The notes beneath the pieces were generated by a model, which saw only the letters and a list, made by a program, of their open reading frames with translations, was not told the origin of the DNA and ran no database searches. From Bolinopsis microptera (taxonomy: Eukaryota; Ctenophora; Tentaculata; Lobata; Bolinopsidae): DNA of 64,000 nt. Shown here in pieces: positions 59,001-64,000 of this stretch. A program made the translations under genes and the position numbers. Position 1 is the first letter of the stretch. Every line of letters begins with the position of its first letter. Where the stretch lies: assembly GCF_026151205.1 (NCBI RefSeq), contig NC_087084.1, forward strand, positions 11,497,453-11,561,452, read 5' to 3'.

Positions 59001-60783
59001 CGGACTCCCAAACCGCTCGAACCTAACCGTCTTAGGTGACCGGGTCCCACTCCAGTTCCTCTCCGGTGGCTCGAACAGGTCCCCAAACACCTGTCTGATG
59101 GAGGGGCGGGACCGGCGCTCTGCACGGTAGAAGAGGGACCGACTCAGGGTGTGGCTCGCTGGCTTGAAGGCTATGACATCAGCTACGGACTGCCATTGTG
59201 CAGCTTTGCTTTTGCTAACTCTAGGTTGTTTGAGACCAGGTTAGTTGACATGGTTATGCGACCATTTGTAACTAGAAACGTTTTGTCAACAAGTTTATAC
59301 GTGTAGACTGTTATAGCTACAAACTGCACAGTCCATCATTACTGAATGGCAGATTCGTGGCAATTATAATTGTCCTTAAGTTCTCCTCAACACTTGAATA
59401 CATGATATATTGTAATACTCTAGTAACTTGAAACTAAGAATGGTTCAATTTGAAAATGGAGTTATCTTTACTTGTAGTTGTAGTGTAAAATTGTCAATTA
59501 TCTAATTTCATGTTGATGGACGTAACTCCACAACATAGAATGCGCTGCCATTATGCATTCTTATGAGCATGATCGCGAGTTAAAAACGAACATTTAAAAT
59601 ATGCTTAGAATTTATAATAATTCTTATTGATAAGAGCGGTATTTTACTTCATTACATGGCTCTCAGATAGCAATGTGATTTTCTAGTCAAATCATGAACG
59701 GTCGCTGCTGGAAGCGGTGGTCGCAAAAGTAAACTATATCATTAATGGGCGGTTCATTCAAGTTTTACACATTCCATAGTATTGCAGTCTATAAAATCAA
59801 GCATTACCTTATTGAACAGCATGACTTGGAACGGTTTAACATTTTATTTTCAATGTAAACAAAATTCGATACAGCTCGACTTTACTTTATTGAACGATCT
59901 TTAAATTCATTCATATGTCTCGCTTAGAATGCATAGCTTTACAAAAGTAAGGTCTATAGGTTTGCGAGCGTAGCAAATACATATTAACATGATTCGTTAT
60001 GCAATAGGAGCGATGTAAAATAAGCTTTAGTTTGATTTGTTCCCTGGGTTTACGCTGGAGATAAAGACTCTCCGTAGGACTTTTAACTGGTTTTAACTAG
60101 GTTTTAACGACCTATTTAGCTGTTCTGGACATTTTCCTAGAGGATAGTGAAGGACAAGCCCATGCATATTACAGGTCTAATATAGTATTGATAATATAGT
60201 ATCGGGCTATTTCTAATATCTAGTAGGTAAATATAGGGCTATTTCTAATATCTGATAGATAAATATTAAGAGAAAGTATGTGACTCCAGTCTGGCCCCCT
60301 CTCCCCCTGTATCAATATCATTAACACTGGTCTATGTGAGCTGTACAGTCTAGACTAGCAGATATTCTATCTAATATATTATACATACCTTACATATTAT
60401 CATACATTTCTAACATATTATTATTATTATATACATCTAATATAAGGAGTGTTATCAAGAACCAAGGCGTGTTCAGTGTTCGACGACACCGGGTGTGTTA
60501 ATTGTTTTGTGTCTGACTTTTTCCTCACAAACTATCCTAGATTATGCTTTTTAATACGAATTAAAACGGGGCCTTCATGTTATGGAGCCAGGGTTTGGAC
60601 TGGCTTTTACCCGCTTAAAACTTTTCCATCACGTTACATAATACTGAAATAATGAATTATGCAATCACAACATTATTATCAACAAAATAAATGTATTTGT
60701 GTATAATGAAGCTAACGAAGCTAACATACCTGAGCGATCCTCCCCGTATCAGTTGATGCGTTGTCATGGAGTCGTAGACACTC
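37588..60783 (-). CDS. RA-PH-(proline-rich)-SH2 adaptor, hybrid of MRL (MIG-10/RIAM/lamellipodin) and Grb7/10/14; 12 exons found, 5' end missing
   Basis: Minus-strand exons: 60783-60730, 59189-58990, 46693-46513, 45792-45630, 43875-43754, 42332-42258, 41660-41529, 41354-41244, 40945-40802, 40607-38582, 38418-38246, 38067-37588. All junctions are GT-AG and in phase; together they give about 1286 codons. Order in the protein: basic disordered N-terminal region; RTLSRQNTLESF; RA domain (ENIKVYMSDG, NWTLVEQ, ERTLEDHEIVIKV); linker; PH domain (PVEGYLYFKDQKHNWSRKYF to DDMMRWYHALRVVKYG); charged helix; about 600-residue proline-rich region; SH2 (PWFHG, FLVR, HF). Known relatives act under Ras-family GTPases and phosphoinositides at the membrane, controlling actin (MRL) or receptor tyrosine kinase signalling (Grb7). 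A first exon with the start codon was not found and may lie beyond the window. Exons 1-2 are the least certain. Confidence 0.85.
38582..40607 (-). CDS. Giant exon of the adaptor: charged helix plus proline-rich region
   Basis: 2026 nt, one uninterrupted frame. It starts with about 70 residues of Glu/Lys/Arg-rich helix with tandem RAKEEEI repeats, then about 600 residues rich in Pro and Ser, including KKPSPPPPSPKPTRS, DLPLPPPPPDLLPAPPTSPP and many PxxP. These are potential SH3, profilin and EVH1 ligands; a classical FPPPP was not seen. In the MRL family a proline-rich tail follows the PH domain and ends the protein. Here it continues to SH2. Confidence 0.92.
40802..45792 (-). CDS. RA and PH exons of the adaptor
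   Basis: RA is encoded by 45792-45630 and 43875-43754; a short linker exon is 42332-42258 (MFFSSNVLDRVRG); PH is split over 41660-41529, 41354-41244 and 40945-40802. The unit ERTLEDHE followed by a Trp-containing strand and then a PH domain beginning EGYLYFKDQKHNWSRKYFILR is the combined RA-PH block shared by Grb7/10/14 and MIG-10-type proteins. Confidence 0.9.
46448..46506 (-). repeat. Microsatellite (GAAAGT)n at an adaptor exon donor
   Basis: About nine GTGAAA units directly downstream of the 46513 splice donor of the adaptor gene. Confidence 0.85.
46694..47660. other. Intron of the adaptor gene
   Basis: AT-rich; nothing supported. Confidence 0.5.
47695..48392 (+). repeat. Minisatellite of mixed 28- and 35-bp units in the adaptor intron
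   Basis: Units share ACACAAGAGCCAGTATCTCT. The longer unit carries an extra TCCACCT. Long and short units mostly alternate, giving a 63-bp (21-codon) higher-order period. No stops occur in at least two plus frames and the minus strand, so several open frames up to 255 codons appear and are artefacts. Confidence 0.95.
48430..50100. other. Adaptor intron, with CACGTG clusters and one candidate exon
   Basis: CACGTG recurs at 48586 and 48606, and three times at 49277-49310. See the separate entry for 49863-49964. Nothing else supported. Confidence 0.4.
49863..49964 (-). other. Candidate exon or repeat piece, inverted partner at 50100-50137
   Basis: Looks like an exon: acceptor ATTTCCAAG, 102 nt open in two frames (one reads HPVTKSFTAAFLVAGTLDF), donor AAT|GTAAGT. 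Its phase does not fit the adaptor exon at 46693-46513, so it is not part of the main transcript as modelled. Its 3' third is repeated in inverted orientation at 50100-50137, which suggests repeat origin or a rearranged exon. Confidence 0.35.
50632..51717 (+). CDS. LINE ORF1a: AlkB-like 2-oxoglutarate/Fe(II) dioxygenase
   Basis: The open frame reaches back to 50539, but the first ATG is at 50632, giving 361 residues. The double-stranded beta-helix signature of the AlkB family is complete: NQY (149-151), the iron ligands H161-S-D163 and H220 (KYTHQIPK), the strand motif LSLGQQRCMLI, GSVLVMHGTDFQ, and R232 and R238 in RTSVTYR, the Arg pair that binds 2-oxoglutarate. AlkB enzymes oxidatively remove alkyl groups from nucleic acid bases. 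A nucleic-acid repair or demodification role for the element's own RNA or cDNA is plausible but unproven. The C-terminal 100 residues are Ser-rich and disordered. Confidence 0.85.
   Translation: MQDRTLTEDNSRSTRSRNNSSPLDGNVIDFTKPITITTPGCYVLSNPDSGCRISLFQDVFASQLCDQFSSEIENTGTLKQYNSIHRQSQAPLPRLSSWFGPVDYAFSGIVMKANSVSQCPRLIAAYQNMAENLFTPNNIDCSSDCFLINQYRTGRDSCGEHSDNEPEVDLSKPVVTLSLGQQRCMLIREAKNPGNAITVQLDQGSVLVMHGTDFQKKYTHQIPKDNVITNSRTSVTYRTCSSTFLRNRSALSTPLKEISITPILAPKTPGVSGSPSLPLHNRRRSSLSLSSFSQVDTSSVGSPVASSSPSITSSKTSVSDSDTLPLSIEAMLEAIDLMKDKTCEKRTFSPWQHKLWNPSGL
51659..52204 (+). CDS. LINE ORF1b: coiled-coil segment in the +1 frame
   Basis: Overlaps the end of ORF1a by 59 nt and has no ATG near its start (the first in-frame Met is about 100 codons in). 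It therefore depends on frameshifting from ORF1a, or is displaced by a mutation. Contains basic KKRLKKVAKACHKRL and a heptad-like LEKLEDIMSSINEKQ region, typical of the oligomerising part of LINE ORF1 proteins. Confidence 0.6.
   Translation: MKSELSRHGSTNSGTPLDCKKRLKKVAKACHKRLSTLLVEPPVVSAEPECVTHSLQTLENSVIDLQSKISLQHSTLQTLVLCSDSNSNQKGSVSPPNLSNELNTMDKRLEKLEDIMSSINEKQHETATSLKAFEADVTAIKNKVDDSKACLQSLQLNDRTTPSRKKAIASSSKPEPPNPQP
52092..52820 (+). CDS. LINE ORF1c: SGNH (GDSL-like) hydrolase
   Basis: Overlaps ORF1b by 113 nt in yet another frame (again +1). ATG at 52092. Catalytic blocks are visible: block I LLLHDSQ with candidate nucleophile S53, block III LGVND with N105, block V DQLHVSEYG with D205 and H208. 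SGNH esterase domains are known in ORF1 of CR1/L2-group LINEs, where a lipid or membrane role has been proposed. Active-site residues appear intact. Confidence 0.8.
   Translation: MTLRPAYSLSSLMTAPPHPEKRPSPHPQNQNHPTHSPSRQSRKPKKVLLLHDSQMNNFLPESFSSGFKVEKMKVGSYTDMIKDHCMRDVIKQPEVDCYILQLGVNDYRYRTCSVNKAIEDAKSVIDKLLSSSSAKVVISLPTPTPGLISDLTNQFVSEITQFVSAKRGLSDFYRRLYTVNNTGNFSRAISAAESSQDSPNPLKEDQLHVSEYGLKKLCLNIKLGLYRAFGMRSHRKQPPTER
52870..56367 (+). CDS. LINE ORF2: EEP endonuclease and reverse transcriptase, 1165 aa, intact
   Basis: Starts 49 nt after the ORF1c stop. Endonuclease (about 1-275): SWNI, LQET with E36, CGDANAR (D147, N149), YSDHCPLV (D260, H261). Reverse transcriptase (about 480-800): SIITPIYKSGNPFSPDNYRA, CFVDLRKAFD with catalytic D638, GTEQGHPLSPDLFKIYINDL, LLWADDLVLLA with D738/D739. 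C-terminal zinc-knuckle-like C1073-x2-C1076-x13-H1090-x4-C1095. No stops or frameshifts over 3.5 kb, so the copy is young or still active. It nicks target DNA and primes reverse transcription at the nick. Clade not assigned. Confidence 0.95.
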   Translation: MMSWNIQDSTGDGSNKFENSEFLSILKQANILCLQETKKQVKIEGYLSFNSNRKNSRSGGVCILAENDLRKGVSSVLCNESDDIIVVKLDKNFFKLDFDLFLVCYYISPAYSSYVKKNPDYTANTFSALDSICIRLRQKGEVIMCGDANARTGKLPDYILSCNAPAIHDIYNDIGLEHDIEEPRNNSDLTISEPHCQHFLDMVINNQLKILNGRTLGDTTGKMTCHKYNGSSVVDYFVITSWARDHVNSLQVKEFTSYSDHCPLVLKLTTFEPFVANFQLPDFSNFPCGYKWDSNTSHSLFKKALTSPEIINNLESIVTNEFSSTLEAEGNHELNDAVIKCLHSAADIALKVKKPPKNSARKKWFDPQVNSSRRNLNRLANRLGSKHCNSILRLEYFKQRNKHSNFVNSKKVAFLKKLNEAIEEGHILDWKKFKRLKQEHDTSPLLDKFDLASFHDFFASLYKKPDQEPDLTHHNHKHYPEPPDLDILNKLMSESEVTSAIKNLKKGKSCSNDLISNEMLQSVTPLCLKAILKNFNHSLVSGYYPWHTSIITPIYKSGNPFSPDNYRAIAVGSCMGKLFSSILLERLLHFKKLYCPDPKEQLGFSKGAQTNDHVFTLKTVIDKYTKVKKARLYACFVDLRKAFDTVCRDLLLHKITCLGITGNFFNCLSDMYRNSIAHIKISKLLSPNIDIGKGTEQGHPLSPDLFKIYINDLSSLLKSVGDYPILADVLISHLLWADDLVLLALSPKALQDNINILFDFCNSMGLEVNIKKTKILIFCPPKRKQSYETFILGGQPIQHTDKYCYLGIIFHRNGSFTAANTELRAKALRALYGLKGNIVKDALSHRSLNILFDSLIKPILLYGCQILCPHSKTMRYLSKTDSKANPQHTLRYISQDHYERFHLKFIKWSLSVHSKASNIGCWGESGRHPLFFEACKLAIDFYTRLESTENELLSAAFHEQIMLGLPWYTNISNLLTKYNFPHSSSSKSKLSTQISHNMREEFVDTWKSAKASSPKLEFYNQIKHDFEPETYLGVVKIPDARKSLTRFRISCHNLYIERGRYETPLVPREHRWCTFCFFSKGLKPIEDEIHVLTDCLLYSSVREKFNFHPKNITDLAGLLSDKTLDPTKFTATARAIHSILSVNENFTAYYKSPDFHSNTGQCIML
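56531..58989. other. Adaptor intron, 5' of the LINE
   Basis: CACGTG occurs in clusters (57505-57545 and 57790-57815). Next to the 58990 donor, GTGAGGAGTTTGCTGGA occurs twice on the minus strand. No gene supported. Confidence 0.4.
58990..59189 (-). CDS. Upstream exon of the adaptor (basic disordered region)
   Basis: 200 nt, clearly more GC-rich than its surroundings. Acceptor ATGGCAG, donor GTAG|GTGAGG, phases 0 and 2 that fit both the 60730-60783 exon and the 46513-46693 exon. Encodes ADVIAFKPASHTLSRSLFYR and later RQVFGDLFEPPERNWSG, basic and probably disordered. If the donor is not used it ends at TGA (58988-58986), so it could instead be the last exon of a separate gene. Confidence 0.6.
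59190..60729. other. Adaptor intron
   Basis: AT-rich; nothing supported. Duplicated GGGCTATTTCTAATATCT at about 60203 and 60237. Confidence 0.4.
60730..60783 (-). CDS. 54-nt exon, most 5' recognised exon of the adaptor
   Basis: Acceptor TTAATTTCAG, donor CAG|GTATGT, open in two frames. Phase 0 gives ECLRLHDNASTDTGRIAQ and joins correctly to the next exon. Confidence 0.5.
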
Positions 60784-63717
60784 CTGAAATTAATATTAAA
60801 TTATTATTAATCATAATTATAATTGTATAATTATACAATTATACTATATTTGGGGTATGTTAGGTTATTAACGTAGCCTTGCTCGTCCACAGGGAACCTT
60901 AACAAAATACCTGGTGATCATATCTGCAATGCTGCATACCGGGGGGTGGGGGGGGGGGGGGTGTCTCTTGTTAAGGTTAAAGTCCAAAAGTCTGCGTTAT
61001 GATAATGTTAATATAGTAAGGTCTGTTGGACCAGACTATATATTCTTAGAAAGCACATACTCGGAATACCTGGATTGACCGGTAAATTCCAATATGATCT
61101 CCGTGTTCACAGTTTACACCTACATAACTTATATTTAAATTTGGGGTTGACATTTTCGCCATTCTCGATATTATAGCGATACATCATTCCCTCAATATCT
61201 AGACTCAGTCAGAACTCAGAGAGTTACACATTCTTCAAATATCCAACTTGACCTGTAAATTCCAGTCTCCCTGTTTACAGGCAAGGCGTATTATTCTCTA
61301 GTTAAATTGTTACAACTGTTTAAATACAGTGAGTATTGTTATGCTGGAAATGTGTAAACATATCCCTGGTTGAAATATGCACAGCAGGTATTTAATAGTT
61401 AGAACATCTCACATTTTCTTAATTCCTATTATTCCCAATACTCTAATTTTTTGCCAGGGCTTCATTTCGACAGTTTTGTACTCTACAGACTTCTAGAATA
61501 TGGAAACCTTAAACTTTCTTTTCAACTCGAGGCGGTTAGTTACAGTTTTCAATAATTTCAGAGCTTGCAGGTATCGAGGGAGATTCTCAAGACATTACAT
61601 TTATTATAACAAGTTCTCCGATAATACAACCGGTAAAATTATTGGTATTCTAGCAAATACCGTAGTGTTTGGAACTGACAAATTCTGGGGGCGATATAAT
61701 ACTGTTGCTGGGCTGATACTTGTAACATTAACAAGGGTAGGTATCCTTTTTATATCAGATACACCCTTCTGCCAGCCAGTCATTCCTTAAACGGTGACCA
61801 AAGTCGCCCCTTAAAAAACTAAAAAAAAACGTCCTTAAACTTATATCATTCGATAATACTTTCTAGAACTTCTTAATTATTGAATATTGGGCTTTAGTTA
61901 TACCCAAACTTTTAACAAATCTTAATTTCACATGTGACCAGAGACAAGATCTCAAATGCAGCAGTAGGCAGTACCAACGTCACATCATTGTGGGTTGATC
62001 TCATAATGACCACTCAAATCCTAGTTTGAGTACATTGAATTTCCCTGTAATAGCACTCAGTGCTAAGCACTGGACTTAACCATAATACCAAGAATATTTT
62101 CCCAGGAACTGTCGAGTATGTCAGAGAAGCACAAAGTAAGGAGAATCAGAATCCCCTAAAGCCTCCAAACCCAGCTTAGGACTGCAAAGCTAATAGCAAA
62201 ATTTCGGTGGTGGCATAGCTATTTTAGCCATTTTAGCCATTATCGCTGTGAAGAAAACATGAAATTTTACGATTAAATTCGTATCTCCCTTGGTAATAAA
62301 AACATATTATGTTGTATAATGAAGCTATCTCGGTACAAGAAACCTATACAAGTAGCTGGTGACAATCAGCAGATTCCACACCTCCACTTGTACATCATCC
62401 ACAGAAATATACAGCGGTGTGGTTATTATTATATCATAATTAATACGTGATATTTAGATAAGTTTTGATAATATAGTAAGATTATCGGTGGATACTGTTA
62501 TTTCGGGATAGGCTACAAACCCATATAATGTGTAATAATAATAATATAATATAATGTGTAATATATTAGCATGATTAATGTTCTGTTCTAGAACGTCGCC
62601 AGAATGGGGTTTGATAATTTCACTAACTGGAGAAGGACTTATTACTAATAAGTTATTAGTGCTAAATAATTTTCACTTTAAATTTCTTTGGGTTTTGCCT
62701 ATTTTTCATGGCGTGTAAAAACTAATATCTTGCCGACAGGACCTGTTTGAAACTTAAAAGAAAAGACGTTTGAAGATACGAAGTAACCATTGACTATTAT
62801 AGTATAGAGAAGCACACACATTAGAATACTGGATATCAATTTGGTCTAACTCAAAGTAGTATAATTGTTCTCGTGATTACATTGAAATGAATTCCTGAAT
62901 AACGTAAGTCTCAGCACTATTCTGTAGAAAATACTACCAATCGTACAAAGTTTCCAGTAATCACAGCTTATTTAAGTAAATTTCCTAAATTCCGATTAAA
63001 GGATATTCCTAAATTTTAAAACGCTTCAATAACAGAGCGTGGTATCCCACTCATTAAACTTTCGTATAACAATTTGTTGGTTTCTAACGATTTACTGGTT
63101 ATCCTGTTATATTCGGCTTCTCTTCTTTCAAGACACACACACACAACAATTAAAAAGTCACGTGACGATGACCAGGACGTGTTATTAGAGTTTGAGATTT
63201 ATAAGAGATACTCTAGTAGTGTTGACAACGAGTATTAGTTGCCATGGTTACTGGTACTGGTTGCCATGGTATGTTTGTTGAATGGAATGTTGGCTGAAGA
63301 AGTCTTTAGAACAGCTTAACTAAAGAATGAAACCTGTATAGGCTCTAAACGTGTTTAAATCATCAAACTATTTGACTCCAGACTAGGTTTCCGTCATTTT
63401 GTTGGACCTGGTTCATTTCACTGGGCTGTCTTGTTCTGTTATGGAAAATAACTGTAGGTATAAAAAGTCGAAATTAGTTATCGGAAGCTGATAACTTGAT
63501 AATAAGGGTGGAATTTTCTGAAACTGTTACTCTAGTAGCAGGGAATAGTTGAGTGTGCATTTCGATGTGTACTATTTCTGACAACACAGGGTTGTTTGTT
63601 AGGTCATTCTTAACCAAAATCGTGTGGGTGCACAATTTGTTTCGCTAGAGACAACCCTTCAGGGCAAATTTTCTAAATTACCCTCAGTCGCGTATACGAG
63701 ATTTTCGTATTTCGGCT
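60784..63717. other. Upstream intron or intergenic DNA
   Basis: A plus-strand 96-codon frame (61500-61790) has an ATG but no recognisable content. 61070-61115 and 61247-61290 are similar (GACCKGTAAATTCCA). G-run at about 60941-60961. No gene supported. Confidence 0.35.
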
Positions 63718-64000
63718 CCTGAAGGTCATAGAGACTTCAATTTTGACTTAAAATTACCGCAATAGCCATATTTATATACAACTTATGAAGCAACATAAGG
63801 TCTCCAGTGCTTTGTTTTATAGATATTGACAAAAAACTGTTTTTTGGCTCAGCGAACCAAAAATGGGACTGAATTTTGGTAACTTGAACTAGGAAGATCG
63901 TAGAGACTTGAATTTTAGCTTAAAATGAGCGCAAACATCACATTTATATACAACTTATAAAGCAATATAAGCCCTTTAATGCTTATTTGTTAAGATATTG
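63718..64000. repeat. Approximately 171-bp tandem repeat, cut by the window end
   Basis: Two adjacent diverged copies: GTCATAGAGACTTCAATTTT at 63725 and GATCGTAGAGACTTGAATTT at 63896, each followed by ATTTATATACAACTTATRAAG and ending at GATATTG. It matches 30331-30560. Confidence 0.85.

Noticed and set aside
61500..61790. 96-codon plus-strand ORF as a gene
   Set aside because: No domain, no flanking signals beyond a possible donor at about 61737, and the length is expected by chance in a window this size.

Overview
The window is nuclear DNA of an animal. Genes are split by GT-AG introns, non-coding DNA is AT-rich and full of transposons, and the protein families are metazoan: rhodopsin-like GPCRs, a papain-family protease with a ShK-type domain, and an RA-PH-SH2 adaptor. 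Intron-poor GPCRs, the ShKT domain and the mix of LINEs, Harbinger/hAT MITEs and a MULE fit an early-branching marine metazoan such as a cnidarian. This is inference; I cannot name a species.

Layout. 1-5.5 kb: a single-exon GPCR (+, 1702-2763) in repeat-rich DNA. 5.5-6.4 kb: a three-exon gene (-) for an 81-residue secreted peptide. 7.1-8.65 kb: a hAT-like element whose interior is about 150 copies of a 10-bp unit. 9.0-13.3 kb: a five-exon cathepsin-like protease gene (-) ending in a ShKT domain, with a PIF/Harbinger element in intron 1. 13.4-37 kb: one more GPCR (-, 18365-19297), LINE, MULE and SINE relics, nested MITEs, long hairpins, a zone of repeated TGACATTTTAGGGG motifs, and a few orphan exons. 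37.6 to beyond 60.8 kb: a large gene (-) with twelve phase-consistent exons encoding RA, PH, a very long proline-rich region and a C-terminal SH2 domain. Its 12.3-kb intron holds a minisatellite and, antisense, a nearly complete LINE.

The two most unusual systems are these. (1) The LINE at about 50.6-56.5 kb encodes, upstream of an intact 1165-residue endonuclease/reverse transcriptase, an AlkB-like 2-oxoglutarate/Fe(II) dioxygenase with all metal and 2OG ligands, then a coiled-coil segment and an SGNH hydrolase, in three successive overlapping frames. (2) The adaptor gene joins the proline-rich architecture of MIG-10/RIAM/lamellipodin to the C-terminal SH2 of Grb7/10/14, two families that elsewhere share only the RA-PH core.

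Exon models were built by reading splice signals and checking phase by eye. Domain calls rest on motifs, not on database searches.
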